Shown here piece by piece: positions 1 through 9,794 of a DNA stretch of 64,000 nt. The stretch comes from Sphingobacterium sp. UBA2700. GTDB lineage: Bacteria > Bacteroidota > Bacteroidia > Sphingobacteriales > Sphingobacteriaceae. The notes under the pieces were generated by a model. The model was not told where the DNA came from, searched no databases, and saw only the letters and a list, made by a program, of their open reading frames with translations. Positions within the stretch are counted from its first letter, which is position 1, and each line of letters begins with the position of its first letter. The translations under genes were made by a program, and so were the position numbers. Where the stretch lies: assembly GCA_002354335.1 (NCBI GenBank), contig DELI01000033.1, positions 134,571 through 198,570 on the forward strand. Direction: 5' to 3'.

Positions 1-1027
1 ACGCTGCACCTCCATCGGCTGCCCCGAATTTATAAAAACCATGTCCAATCACCAAACCTGCTTTTCCACGGAATTGAGACCATGTTGCTAAGTTGCGCTC
101 AAAAGGATTGAAAGAGTTGCCGATTTCTTGATAAAGCTGAGGAATCAAAATGTCAACCCAGCCTGATGAAGTCCATTTCGCTACATCAGCAAAAAGCCCA
201 TTGTAGTTATTGTCTTTATTGGCGCCCGGTGAAACGGAAAATACCATTTGGGGTTTCGTTGTTTTGACTGTATTGAAGACCCCTTCAATCGCCTTGTCTA
301 CATTCCCTCTTCTGAAATCCGCTTTGTTGCTATAACCAGCCCCATATTTTTGGTAATCGGCATCATCAGGATGTGTTTCACCTGAAGGGTAGAAATAGTC
401 GTCAAAATGAATTCCATCGACATTATATTTCGTGATAAAATCTTTGACAATATCATTTAGACGCTGGCGCACTTCTGGCAATGCCGGGTTGTAAATACGT
501 ATCGTCGGATAGTCGATTACCCAGCTTGCATTAACCGACGGATGTAGCGCCGGATAGGCTGCAGTTGCTGATGCGCGCGTAGAGATACGGTAAGGGTTCA
601 TCCAAGCGTGAAATTCCATGCCGCGAGCATGCGTTTCTTCGATTAAGAAGTTCATGACATCGTAGCCAGGATCCACACCGCGTGTTCCCGACAGTGCGGC
701 AGACCAAGGTTCGTAAGGCGAATTATAGAACGCATCGCCCATCCCTTTGACCTGAAAAAACACAGCGTTAAATTTTAATGCTTTCAATCGATCCAGGATC
801 TGTATATACTTTTGTTTCTGCGCAGCTTCGCCACGCACTCCTGGCCAGTCAAGCTCCCATACGGTCGCAATCCAAGCGCCTCGCATCTCCTTAGTAGGAA
901 ATTTCAAAGTCGTTGCAGGAGGCTCAGGCTCTGGCGTAGTCCCTGGTCCATCGGAACTCTTGCTACAGCTATTCAGCAATAGCGCAAGCACAAAAAATAA
1001 GCTAAAATAAATTGATATTCTTTTCAT
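1..1027 (-). CDS. GHL10-type (DUF187/DigH-like) glycoside hydrolase lipoprotein, 3' end outside window
   Basis: The reading frame is open from an ATG at 1027 to the window edge, so the C-terminus is missing. It begins with a lipoprotein signal (Cys near residue 21, then SKSSDGPG and a Pro/Glu/Thr linker). The catalytic-type domain follows with EMRGAWIATVWELDWPG, FFQVKGMGDAFYNSPYEPW, AWMNPYRIS and DGIHFDDYFYP, the signatures of glycosyl-hydrolase-like family 10. E. coli DigH (YddW), which cuts peptide-free peptidoglycan glycan, belongs to this family. It is the last visible gene of the SusC-SusD-DUF4623 operon, 95 nt after its neighbour, and is a paralogue of the protein at 10053-11705. No acidic surface-export signal follows the lipid Cys, so a periplasmic location is likelier. 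The family call is firm; the peptidoglycan substrate is inferred. Confidence 0.88.
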   Translation of the reverse strand, partial: MKRISIYFSLFFVLALLLNSCSKSSDGPGTTPEPEPPATTLKFPTKEMRGAWIATVWELDWPGVRGEAAQKQKYIQILDRLKALKFNAVFFQVKGMGDAFYNSPYEPWSAALSGTRGVDPGYDVMNFLIEETHARGMEFHAWMNPYRISTRASATAAYPALHPSVNASWVIDYPTIRIYNPALPEVRQRLNDIVKDFITKYNVDGIHFDDYFYPSGETHPDDADYQKYGAGYSNKADFRRGNVDKAIEGVFNTVKTTKPQMVFSVSPGANKDNNYNGLFADVAKWTSSGWVDILIPQLYQEIGNSFNPFERNLATWSQFRGKAGLVIGHGFYKFGAADGGAA

Positions 1028-1122
1028 CTATAATTGGTTTTAAAAGAAAGAAAGGACGCCCAAACACCGATCAACAATCAGCGCTAGACGTCCTCTCTCC
1101 TTATATTAATCAAAAGATCTCA

Positions 1123-2550
1123 TTAATCTGTTGCCACGTTTACAGGAAACTCAACGATTGCAAATCCGGCATCCGTAGTCGCTCCGTAAACCATTAATTT
1201 CTGGTCTTTCCCAGCAGCATCTTTTACCACATAAAATCCTGATTGCGTACCAGGCGCAGTATTGGTCGCCGCTGAAATAGAGAACTCATACACAGGTTTC
1301 TTATCACCTTGCTCAAATGCTGTTAATGCATCAACGACGTTTGCTCCTGCAGTGATATTATAAATTCTCATTACCGCATCAGGCGCTGTATTTGCTGTTC
1401 TTGGAATGGTTACCACCAATAAATAACGTTGACCATTGAAGTTAACGATACGAGGATCCCCAGAGTGTACTGGAATCGAAGTAACACCCATGGTATAGGC
1501 CACACTACCCGCATTGTTTAATACAGCGATAGGTTTATCATGACCCGTAACTAGGTACGACTCTGTACCGGCAATATGATTGTATGAAGACCATTGTCCG
1601 TAGGTTGTACGTGTATCGAAAGAGATCGTCTCTGTAACCTTATTATAATTCTCAATTTTCACGCGCATAACCTGAACACCCGCAGAGATGAAGAACGCAT
1701 AACCATTTCCGTTTGCATCCAAGTCTAACGAGAAATTATCTCCGTGACGAGCGCCAGCACCTACAATAGAACCTACATTGATGTTGGCAATAACTTCCGG
1801 AGCGGATGTAGGGGTTGCCCAGTGATAGATTTTTAATGGCGACGATGCAGCGGTTGATAAATTGGCTACATAGCTATGTCCATTTATTTGAGCACCCATA
1901 TTATGCGTGTAAGTACCACCGGTAACACCTGTTACATTCAGTTTTATTGGGTTCAGACGATTCGCTTTCAAATCTTCCACTGGAAGTAAATGTATTCCTG
2001 TAGCACCTCTACTAACCACTAATACATATTTACCATCAAATCCTGATCCTCTCGTCAACTGTCCGCCCCAACCAATATAAGTAGGATTTCCAATCGGATT
2101 GCTCGAATAGTCGAAAACAGTTGGCTTCGTGAAGTCTGCCCCATATACAGGCACTTTGAAACGGATCAATGCCTTATATTCTTTAAATCGAGGAGCGTTC
2201 AACACTTTGATAATAATCTCTTTTTCAGCATCGCCTGATTTATATGGAATATTATAAACAGCATTTTCTATGCTCGCTCCCTCCGATGTTTCCACCTCAA
2301 ATTTTAGGTTTGAAAAATCCGATAAGGTATCGATGCGCGGAAAGGAGATTGTTTTTTTATTCTCATCTATCTTTCCTTCTAAAACCTCCGTTCCACTTTT
2401 ACCCGCATTAACAATGCGAATAGCTTTTAGATCTGTATATTTATCGGATTCCACATTACCTGGAAAATCCTCCGAACAAGAACTAAAACCTGCAAGGCCA
2501 ATTAGCGCGATAATCACAGCACCAATAAAGCGGTTTAATTTCATTTTCAT
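1123..2550 (-). CDS. Lipoprotein of the DUF5018/DUF4623 type in a SusCD operon
   Basis: A 475-residue lipoprotein with its lipid Cys at residue 25, followed by Ser-Glu-Asp, which resembles the Bacteroidota surface-export signal. Residues about 35-130 look like the small beta-rich DUF5018 module (FPRIDTLSDFSNLKFEV, then a stretch ending in KEYKALIRFKVPVYG). The remainder resembles DUF4623, probably a beta-propeller-like domain (GFDGKYVLVVSRG, INGHSYVANLS, FNGQRYLLVVTIPR). It lies between susD and the GHL10 gene, 26 nt after susD. Proteins in this position usually act as extra surface ligand-binding lipoproteins. No catalytic residues are recognisable and the ligand is unknown. A second ATG two codons in would serve equally well as the start. 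Confidence 0.8.
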   Translation of the reverse strand: MKMKLNRFIGAVIIALIGLAGFSSCSEDFPGNVESDKYTDLKAIRIVNAGKSGTEVLEGKIDENKKTISFPRIDTLSDFSNLKFEVETSEGASIENAVYNIPYKSGDAEKEIIIKVLNAPRFKEYKALIRFKVPVYGADFTKPTVFDYSSNPIGNPTYIGWGGQLTRGSGFDGKYVLVVSRGATGIHLLPVEDLKANRLNPIKLNVTGVTGGTYTHNMGAQINGHSYVANLSTAASSPLKIYHWATPTSAPEVIANINVGSIVGAGARHGDNFSLDLDANGNGYAFFISAGVQVMRVKIENYNKVTETISFDTRTTYGQWSSYNHIAGTESYLVTGHDKPIAVLNNAGSVAYTMGVTSIPVHSGDPRIVNFNGQRYLLVVTIPRTANTAPDAVMRIYNITAGANVVDALTAFEQGDKKPVYEFSISAATNTAPGTQSGFYVVKDAAGKDQKLMVYGATTDAGFAIVEFPVNVATD

Positions 2551-2576
2551 ATGGTTAATCTATTATGAATTCATTA

Positions 2577-4388
2577 TTAGTTTTGCGGCCATCCTTGTGT
2601 TTGATCCAAGACATAACCCTTCGCTTCATACTCAGCGATTTGGTTTCTACCAACCGGCGACAAGTATGGGTTTATATTCACCTGATTCAGGAACGGTAAT
2701 CGATCTGCATTTTGTATATAACGATAGAAACCATTCATTTTCGCAGGACTACTTGGATCCGCAGCGTTGAAAACTTCAATCTGTCCATTCAGCTTCACAA
2801 CGGATACACCTGTTTTCAAATCGCCAGGTAGCTCTTTTAAGAAATTTACCCAACCGCCAGATAGTAAGTCTGGATTTTGCTGTGTATCCATGTATTGCAA
2901 TTTCGACCAACGCTTAAGATCTGCTAAGCGAGAATGTTCAAACGTCATTTCCATACGGCGCTCTCTACGAATCTCCCAAATCAAACTGGAAACCTGAACA
3001 TCGCGCTCTGAATCCTGAGGTAAGTCGCCTAACTTCATCGGTGCTGTCTTTTTCACCCCTTTTTCAATAGCCTCTGCCGCCAACGGACGTTGTCTGATTT
3101 TGTTGATTGAACGGTCAATATCCGCCTGCGAAACTGCTACACCACCAAGGGTCGCTAATTCAGCCTTGGTTTCGATCCAGTTCAACAATACTTCGGCATA
3201 ACGCAATACTGGCGCGTCAGTGGTATTGTTTGCTCCTGAATATGGAACTCCTGGCGCTCCGCCAGACGCGACGCGGTTTTGAACATCTCTTGGTAAGAAT
3301 TTCGTGATATATAAATACGACGCTCTATTTCTGATCGAAGGATCTGTGTGGAACGTAGCTTCAAAACGAGAATCCCTTGTCTTAACCAAAGAATCTAGTG
3401 TAAAATCGCTCGCTGGCGCTAAATCCGAATTTTGCCAAACTTTACCATCAATACAGATGTATGATTTAATTAGATCGGTCGTTGGACCATACGTTATATT
3501 CTCTGCTAAGTTATGTAGAGAAAGGATCGTGTGTTTAACATCAACCGCGTCGTCATACTGTCTATAAAGAACCATGTCTTTGTTGCCAGCTAAATTCTCG
3601 GAAGTAAATTGCGAACGGTAATCAGTAACAATATCATATTTCCCACTTGCGATAACCATCTCGCCTGCTCTCAATGCTAATTCGAAAAACTTCTTCGCGC
3701 GTTCATTATTTTTATAATAATATTTTTGCCAAGAGCCTTCGTTCATGGCAAGACGAGACACGAAACCAGCCACCACATAACGGTTTACATTTTGAACACC
3801 ATCGTTCAAACGTACATTCTCTAGAGCAAAGCTTAGATCGTCATACACATGATCCATTACTTCGTCACGTGGTGTACGTTTTTTGTAAAGCTCATCGGTT
3901 TCATCAATATCTACCGGTCTATCGTAGTAAGGAACATCTCCATACGATTGTACCAATTGAGAATAACGGAACGCTCTAAAGAAACGACCTATACCCATCC
4001 AGTGATTAAAAGCTTCTGCACTAAGAACAGAGTTCATTCTGTTCTGCACACGGTCAATCATGATGTTGATCGAACGGATGTTGCTATAGCTCCAAATTTG
4101 ACTTACAGGTACCGCTCTTGTGAACTGCGACTGATTACCTTGAAACAATAAGTCATCGCTAAACGTATAACCGGCTAAAAGGGCATCACCATTATCAAAT
4201 CCTTTTCCATAACCAACGAAGAAGTCGGTGTAATATTTATTTGCATACAAACGAACATTTTCTTCTGTCGTCCATGCGTTATCGTCGTCTGCTTTGGTAA
4301 GCATCGGTCTGTCTAAGAATTTTTCACAACTGCTCAAACTGCTTAGTGCCAATGCTGCCGCGACGAATATGCTATATTTAATTTTCAT
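2577..4388 (-). CDS. RagB/SusD family nutrient-uptake outer-membrane lipoprotein
   Basis: A 603-residue surface lipoprotein (lipid Cys21 in LSSLSSCEKFLDRP, the usual SusD start). The N-terminal helices contain the TPR-like SusD scaffold (WSYSNIRSINIMIDRV, GIGRFFRAFRYSQLVQSYGDVPYYDRP), and the C-terminal part has WEIRRERRMEMTFEHSRLADLKRW, a hallmark of the family. SusD proteins cap the cognate SusC channel and bind substrate before TonB-driven import. The gene follows susC by 19 nt and precedes the DUF4623 lipoprotein, so it is clearly one operon. The substrate cannot be read from the sequence; neighbouring GHL10 and NamZ genes suggest glycan from peptidoglycan. Confidence 0.95.
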   Translation of the reverse strand: MKIKYSIFVAAALALSSLSSCEKFLDRPMLTKADDDNAWTTEENVRLYANKYYTDFFVGYGKGFDNGDALLAGYTFSDDLLFQGNQSQFTRAVPVSQIWSYSNIRSINIMIDRVQNRMNSVLSAEAFNHWMGIGRFFRAFRYSQLVQSYGDVPYYDRPVDIDETDELYKKRTPRDEVMDHVYDDLSFALENVRLNDGVQNVNRYVVAGFVSRLAMNEGSWQKYYYKNNERAKKFFELALRAGEMVIASGKYDIVTDYRSQFTSENLAGNKDMVLYRQYDDAVDVKHTILSLHNLAENITYGPTTDLIKSYICIDGKVWQNSDLAPASDFTLDSLVKTRDSRFEATFHTDPSIRNRASYLYITKFLPRDVQNRVASGGAPGVPYSGANNTTDAPVLRYAEVLLNWIETKAELATLGGVAVSQADIDRSINKIRQRPLAAEAIEKGVKKTAPMKLGDLPQDSERDVQVSSLIWEIRRERRMEMTFEHSRLADLKRWSKLQYMDTQQNPDLLSGGWVNFLKELPGDLKTGVSVVKLNGQIEVFNAADPSSPAKMNGFYRYIQNADRLPFLNQVNINPYLSPVGRNQIAEYEAKGYVLDQTQGWPQN

Positions 4389-4407
4389 AATAATTTCCTC
4401 CTAAAGT

Positions 4408-7400
4408 TTATAAGCCAATCTGAATACCTAAAGAAGCGGACTTGAACGACGGTGTACCAGTACCTGTTCTACCCAAATTATAGTTGCCATCTGTACGTAG
4501 CATACTATTTCCAGAGATAGTTTCCGGATCGATCGGTAAACCACGTAGGTTGTCAAATGTGAAGAAGTTCTCTAATGACACGTAGATACGCGCATTTTTT
4601 AAGTGAATTCTATTTAACACATTTTCTGAAACCGCATAACCAAAGGTGATATTCTTGATTTTGAAGTAAGACATATCCAATAGGTAACGAGTTTGAGGGC
4701 GCATTACATAGCCTTCGTCTACACCACCTAAGTTCCAAGCGCGAGGATAGAAAGCATCTGTACGATCCGCTTTCCAGAAATCTTCCGCAATAGCTTGTGG
4801 CATTGCACCATCCTTCACATGATAACCAGGAATAGCTAACTGACCAGAACCCCAAATCTCACGTTTTCCAACTCCTTGTAGGAATACGGATAAATCGAAT
4901 CCTTTCCAGTCTGCACCTAAACGGAAACCATATTCGTAACGTGGCGTTGAGTTACCGATTACGACACGGTCACCAGGATTACCATTCGTATTATCACCGT
5001 TTGTGATATAACCATCGCCATTCACGTCGACAAATTTTACATCACCAGGGCTCATGATCATAATACCATTACCATCCTCAAAGAATGTTTGGTACACCGG
5101 ATTATTCCCAGCTAATTGATTCGTTACTTTCGATACACCTTCGTGAACAATCGTAACTTTCTGATGATTGCCATCAGCGTCGTACAAGAAGTCTTCTTTT
5201 TGGTATAAACGATCCGTTACATAACCATAGATATCACCATAACGTCTTCCGGTCGAATAGGCACTATTCACCAAGCGGTTTTCCCATGGAGTTGCCCAGT
5301 CTGCACCTTTCGTAATTACGGTAATCGCATCTGCTAAATTCGCATTTGCAGAAAGTCTTAGACCATTATCAAATCTGTGCGAATAGTCTAATGCAATTTC
5401 CCATCCTCTAGTTCTTAAGTTACCATAGTTTCCTTCAGGAGCTGCGCTTTGACCAAATGTTGCCGGAGGTACTTCCCCTGGAATGATCATATCTTTGGTA
5501 TAGCGTTGGAACCATTCGAAAGTAACACCCAACTTATTGAAGAAACGCAAGTCAGCACCAATATTCGAGTGCTCAATATTTTGCCATGATAAGCTTCTTT
5601 GAACTGCAGCAGGGGTGCCTAACTGATAATATTTGAGACCTTCACCATTCAACCAGTTGTTCTGAGTAATCGACATGGTAGGGATGTAAAGGCTGTTTGA
5701 CACCGATTGGTCACCGATACTACCCCATGAACCGCGTAATTTCGCAAAACTTAATACAGGGTTTAGGCTTTCCATAAAACGCTCGTTCGATAAAATCCAT
5801 CCTGCTGAGAAAGAAGGATACCATTTCCACTGTAAGTGCGTAGGGAATTTCGAAGTACCATCATAACGAAGGTTCGCCTCTAACAAATATTTATTAGCGA
5901 AAGTGTAGTTCGCACGTCCGAAGAAACCAACTTGAGAATCCCAATCGGTATCACCGCCACTTTCTTGAACACCGGTAGCAAATGGGAATTGTGGATTTTC
6001 TTCATTGATTAAATTCGTACGTCTCGCCCAAGAGTCCTCCCACTTGTTAGCGACCATATTGGTACCTAACATGAATTTAACTTCATGCTTATCAGCAATA
6101 ACTTTGTTATAGGTGGTGAAAGCGTTGAAGGTATGTTTTTTAGAAAAATATGAGCGACGATAAATATTCGATTGCTCTTTCGTAATATATGTTTCCACTG
6201 GGAAACGGTAGGCTGGAATTCCACCATTGTCTGTAGGAATACCATTCTCATCTACATAAACCGGATTTCCGTTTTCAATCCATGCAACAGGCGCATACCA
6301 GTGCCAAGCACCTCTGAAAGTTGGCATAGAAGTTCTATCACCGTTATTCTGCGTGCTGTAAGCATAGTCCATCTTCAAATCCCAACCGTCCATGATATCA
6401 ATGGTTGTACCTAAGTTTAAGTTTAAGTAGCGATTGATTTTCTCTGCTGTGTGTGCATTTTTAGTATCGAAATACGGGTCGCGAACATCGGTATCATGCT
6501 CTTGTGCTCCAATAGGGAATAATCTCGACCAACGGTATAAATACAACCAAGGGTCAGAACCAAAACCCGTTGCTGAGTTCGGATAACGTTTGGTCCCATC
6601 AGAATACATTGCCCCCCCACGAAGTGTCAGGATGCTATTTACTTTTGTAGAAATATTTGCAGTTGCATTATATCTAGTGAAATCATCATCCTTTGCAGGC
6701 TTCATCATCCCTTGTTGACCTAGATAACCCACACTCATGTTATAAGTTGTATTTCCGCTTTTTCCGTTCAATCCTAGATTATGTAAATGCGAAAATGCAT
6801 TGTCTTTAATCATCACACTTGCCGGATCATATAAGCGCAAACCGTACTTCTCACCACCTTCGAAATACCAGTCACGGCCATAAAGAACAGGATCATGATC
6901 CTTCACAACTCCGCCCCATTTCTGTTGCCATTCTTTAATCTTTTCGAAGCTCTCCCGGTTAACACGCCAGAAACCACCAGCAGGACCGGCAGCTTTCATA
7001 TTTTCATGCGCCTCTAAGGTGTACTCTAAACCATCGATACCTGCAATCTCAATAGGTTTCATTGGGGATTGCAAGGAAAGATTATTCGAGTAAGTCACAT
7101 TGTGCGAATCGCCTTTTGCGCCTTTCTTCGTCGTAATCAAAATAACTCCGAATGCTGCTTTCGCTCCATAAATAGATGAAGATGCCGCATCTTTTAATAC
7201 AGAGATCGATTCAATATCATTAGGATTTACCATATTGATACTTGGAATCTCTACGTTGTCTACTAAGATCAATGGATTAGAAGACCCTTTGATGGAAGCT
7301 ACCTGACCACGAATCTTCATTACCGGATCAGAACCAACCTCACCAGAGGGGATAACGACCGAAAGCCCTGGTATCGTACCTTGCATACCACGACCTGCAT

Positions 7401-7866
7401 CTGGAATCGGACGGCTACCCATCACTTCTTCCACATTGATGGAAGAAACGGCACCTGTAAGGTGTTCCTTTTTCTGAGTACCATAACCTACTACCACAAC
7501 TTCATCCAACACATCAGCTGCGCCTTCCAAAGTCACGTTTACTGTGTTTCCAGCAACTGTAACCTCTTTAGAGTCATAACCCACGAAAGAGATCCTCAAT
7601 TTGGAGCCTACCGGAGCTGTGATCGTAAATTTACCGTTGCCATCTGTAGCAGTTGTCGTTGATGTACCGATAACTGTTACTGTTGCACCAGCGATTGGTC
7701 CTTCAGCACCGGATACGGTTCCTTGCACCGTATTTTGTAGAACTGAAGAAGCATTCGTCCAGCTTGCATTTTTTCTAAGGTTACTTGCAGTCGAGGCCTC
7801 AGCAAATGAAGCGTAGGACGGCATAGTTAAGCCTAGAGCGAGAGAAAAGAGTAGAAGTCTTCGCAT
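4408..7866 (-). CDS. SusC/RagA family TonB-linked outer-membrane transporter
   Basis: A 1152-residue TonB-dependent transporter. After a signal peptide (MRRLLLFSLALGLTMPSYA) comes a carboxypeptidase-regulatory-like domain (about residues 48-112, GTVSGAEGPIAGATV), the SusC signature DEVVVVGYGTQKK (about 120-132), a plug domain (about 133-250, with DIESISVLKDAASSSIYGAKAAFGV) and a long beta-barrel ending in the expected aromatic/hydrophobic strand. There is no N-terminal STN domain, so it is not expected to signal to FecR, unlike the SusC at 22963-26352. It is the first gene of a four-gene operon. The upstream region carries an ACGCATAAA motif (minus strand) about 110 nt before the start. Confidence 0.96.
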   Translation of the reverse strand: MRRLLLFSLALGLTMPSYASFAEASTASNLRKNASWTNASSVLQNTVQGTVSGAEGPIAGATVTVIGTSTTTATDGNGKFTITAPVGSKLRISFVGYDSKEVTVAGNTVNVTLEGAADVLDEVVVVGYGTQKKEHLTGAVSSINVEEVMGSRPIPDAGRGMQGTIPGLSVVIPSGEVGSDPVMKIRGQVASIKGSSNPLILVDNVEIPSINMVNPNDIESISVLKDAASSSIYGAKAAFGVILITTKKGAKGDSHNVTYSNNLSLQSPMKPIEIAGIDGLEYTLEAHENMKAAGPAGGFWRVNRESFEKIKEWQQKWGGVVKDHDPVLYGRDWYFEGGEKYGLRLYDPASVMIKDNAFSHLHNLGLNGKSGNTTYNMSVGYLGQQGMMKPAKDDDFTRYNATANISTKVNSILTLRGGAMYSDGTKRYPNSATGFGSDPWLYLYRWSRLFPIGAQEHDTDVRDPYFDTKNAHTAEKINRYLNLNLGTTIDIMDGWDLKMDYAYSTQNNGDRTSMPTFRGAWHWYAPVAWIENGNPVYVDENGIPTDNGGIPAYRFPVETYITKEQSNIYRRSYFSKKHTFNAFTTYNKVIADKHEVKFMLGTNMVANKWEDSWARRTNLINEENPQFPFATGVQESGGDTDWDSQVGFFGRANYTFANKYLLEANLRYDGTSKFPTHLQWKWYPSFSAGWILSNERFMESLNPVLSFAKLRGSWGSIGDQSVSNSLYIPTMSITQNNWLNGEGLKYYQLGTPAAVQRSLSWQNIEHSNIGADLRFFNKLGVTFEWFQRYTKDMIIPGEVPPATFGQSAAPEGNYGNLRTRGWEIALDYSHRFDNGLRLSANANLADAITVITKGADWATPWENRLVNSAYSTGRRYGDIYGYVTDRLYQKEDFLYDADGNHQKVTIVHEGVSKVTNQLAGNNPVYQTFFEDGNGIMIMSPGDVKFVDVNGDGYITNGDNTNGNPGDRVVIGNSTPRYEYGFRLGADWKGFDLSVFLQGVGKREIWGSGQLAIPGYHVKDGAMPQAIAEDFWKADRTDAFYPRAWNLGGVDEGYVMRPQTRYLLDMSYFKIKNITFGYAVSENVLNRIHLKNARIYVSLENFFTFDNLRGLPIDPETISGNSMLRTDGNYNLGRTGTGTPSFKSASLGIQIGL

Positions 7867-7977
7867 TGCTTATCGATTAAAATTAAAAAGTTTGTTTTAT
7901 CATAATTCGGCGTTTTCATTTGTAGATAATGAATAAACCGTCACTAATTTACAGATATTTACCTGATTTTATAATTC

Positions 7978-7991
7978 TTTATGCGTTTTTG
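7978..7991. promoter_or_regulatory. ACGCATAAA-type motif upstream of susC
   Basis: TTTATGCGTTTTTG reads on the minus strand as CAAAAACGCATAAA, matching 12 of 13 positions of the motif found upstream of namZ (9411-9427) and the GH3 gene (33039-33055). It lies about 112 nt before the SusC start. A regulator site is inferred; no binding protein is known. Confidence 0.35.
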
Positions 7992-8014
7992 TAAGTGTTT
8001 GCGCAAAAAGAAAA

Positions 8015-8048
8015 GCAAAGAGGCCCAAATGTTATTTGAGCCTTTCGC
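8015..8048 (-). terminator. Intrinsic terminator after the namZ-like gene
   Basis: A ten-base stem with one mismatch (8021-8030 with 8034-8043, loop GTT), followed on the minus strand by a T-rich stretch. It lies just past the stop of the DUF1343 gene and separates it from the susC operon. Confidence 0.6.
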
Positions 8049-8055
8049 ATGTTTT

Positions 8056-9288
8056 TCAATTAATATCAGGGTAGATTAAATATTTTTTACGCATTTCTTT
8101 ATATTCTTTCAACTCCGGCTCCCAACTCTTGCGAATTTCATCTTCGGACTTTCCAGCAATAATATCTTTACGTAATTGGTCGGTACCTGCAAGTTTATCA
8201 AAGAATTCAGCGCGGCTGAAGAACTTGGACTTGTCTGGCATCTTATTATAAAAATGTAAAATATACTTTAACGTGAACTTCTGATCATCTGCATTTAAGC
8301 TACGAAGATCAAGTCCATACAATTTTTCGCCTTTACCTTCTACATGCTTCACCATTCCCGCTTTCTCGCCTGGCGTATAAGTGAAATCGCCATAAACAGG
8401 GTTGTTATACCCTACAACCTGGAAAGGCCAGTCTGTCCCGCGACCTACAGAGATCTCTGTTCCTTCGAACAAGCATAAGGATGAATATAGGCGTACAGAA
8501 AGGTGGTTCGGTAAGCTCGGTGAAGGAATAACAGGAAGTTCATACATTTTGCTGTGATCCCAGTTTTCTACAGGAATCACCGTTACCTTACACTGTTTTC
8601 CACCTTCTAACCATTTCTCCCCATTAATCATCTTCGCAAGCTCACCCACAGTCAAACCGTGTACCATCGCGATCTTATGAAAGGAAACGTTAGATTTAAA
8701 TTTGTCGTCTTTACGAACAGGTCCATCCACCTGATCGCCACATGGATTAGGGCGATCCAAAACGATCAATTCCTTATTATGCTTTGCACATAATTCCATC
8801 ACACGATGTAAAGAGGTGATATAAGTATAGAAACGAGCACCTACATCTTGCAGATCGAAAATCATAACATCGATCGACTTAACGATAGAATCTTGCTTTT
8901 CGTTTCCGCCGTAAAGCGTAAAAAGCGGCAAACCCGTTTTCGAATCCACAGCATTGTCTACCTTTTCGCCACGCTCAATGTCGCCACGGAAACCATGCTC
9001 TGGCGCGAATCCGAACTTCAAATCAACTTTCTCACGCAACAAAACATCCAATAAATGCTCTTTCTGCTCACCTACAACCGATGTTTGATTTCCCATGATG
9101 CCCACTTTTTTACCTTTAAGCAAAGGCAAGTAAGCTTGAAGCTGATCAGCTCCCGGAACAATAAGATTTGCGTTGTTTTGCGGTTTCTCTTGTGCAACTT
9201 CTTGTTTCACCACTGTTTTTGACGTGATTCCACAGCTGTTTGTTAAGAGAACTCCGAGTAGTGCAGTATGCAGCAAAAATAGTTTCAT
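8056..9288 (-). CDS. namZ: DUF1343 exo-beta-N-acetylmuramidase (NamZ type, GH171)
   Basis: A 410-residue lipoprotein (lipid Cys19, LLTNSCGITSK). Conserved DUF1343 blocks are present in order: KVGIMGNQTSV, FAPEHGFRGDIERG, FDLQDVGARFYTYITS, VLDRPNPCG, VHGLTVGELAKMI and LCLFEGTEISVGRGTDWPFQVVG. The family was renamed NamZ after the Bacillus subtilis and Tannerella forsythia enzymes, which release N-acetylmuramic acid from the non-reducing end of peptide-free peptidoglycan fragments. No Asp/Glu pair follows the lipid Cys, so the protein probably faces the periplasm. It has its own terminator and a long upstream region holding a 17-nt motif shared with the NagZ-like gene at 31261. The family is certain; the exact activity is inferred by homology. 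Confidence 0.9.
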   Translation of the reverse strand: MKLFLLHTALLGVLLTNSCGITSKTVVKQEVAQEKPQNNANLIVPGADQLQAYLPLLKGKKVGIMGNQTSVVGEQKEHLLDVLLREKVDLKFGFAPEHGFRGDIERGEKVDNAVDSKTGLPLFTLYGGNEKQDSIVKSIDVMIFDLQDVGARFYTYITSLHRVMELCAKHNKELIVLDRPNPCGDQVDGPVRKDDKFKSNVSFHKIAMVHGLTVGELAKMINGEKWLEGGKQCKVTVIPVENWDHSKMYELPVIPSPSLPNHLSVRLYSSLCLFEGTEISVGRGTDWPFQVVGYNNPVYGDFTYTPGEKAGMVKHVEGKGEKLYGLDLRSLNADDQKFTLKYILHFYNKMPDKSKFFSRAEFFDKLAGTDQLRKDIIAGKSEDEIRKSWEPELKEYKEMRKKYLIYPDIN

Positions 9289-9410
9289 AAGTATTGATTT
9301 GGCCCAAATAAACAGGTATTCTGTACTTTACCTCGTAAAATTAAAACAAATACCGCATATAAAAGCAATCGATAGCGTAAATCCTACAACTTTAAGCAAA
9401 ATAACGCAGT

Positions 9411-9427
9411 AAACACGCATAAAAACG
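9411..9427. promoter_or_regulatory. 17-nt motif upstream of namZ shared with the GH3 gene
   Basis: AAACACGCATAAAAACG lies 123-139 nt before the namZ start and matches 16 of 17 bases of the site at 33039-33055 upstream of the NagZ-like GH3 gene. It is most simply read as an operator shared by two peptidoglycan-glycan genes, but it could be a chance or structural repeat. Confidence 0.45.
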
Positions 9428-9794
9428 AAAACGCATGTTTGCGAGCGTTTCCTGAAAACCCTGCAAAAACATCAGTTTCCGAAAGATTTAGCGCTTTTAC
9501 CCCACATAGTTGACTGAATACATAGTGTACAATTAACACGTTTAAGTAACAATAAGGTGACAATTGAGCATTTTGTAACGCAACGCTCGCGAAAAACACA
9601 AAACATTCTTTGTTGATAAGCGTAGCCTACCCAATTTTTATGCAGTTTACAGCTCCTATGCAGGGTGGAAATATTACGAAACGGTTATAGCTGAACTGCA
9701 GAAATTGTAGCTAATGGAAATTATACAGAATGAGGAAACATAGCTCATGCGATTATGCTCCTCCATGCTTCGGTCTGACCTCGCTCAGGTTAAA

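Noticed and set aside
2270..2770. 166-codon plus-strand frame spanning two minus-strand genes
   Set aside because: It runs across the DUF4623 start and SusD end, both firmly identified on the other strand.
9384..9599. 71-codon minus-strand frame in the namZ upstream gap
   Set aside because: It contains the regulatory-like motif, its residue mix is unlike local proteins, and no start context or neighbour supports it.
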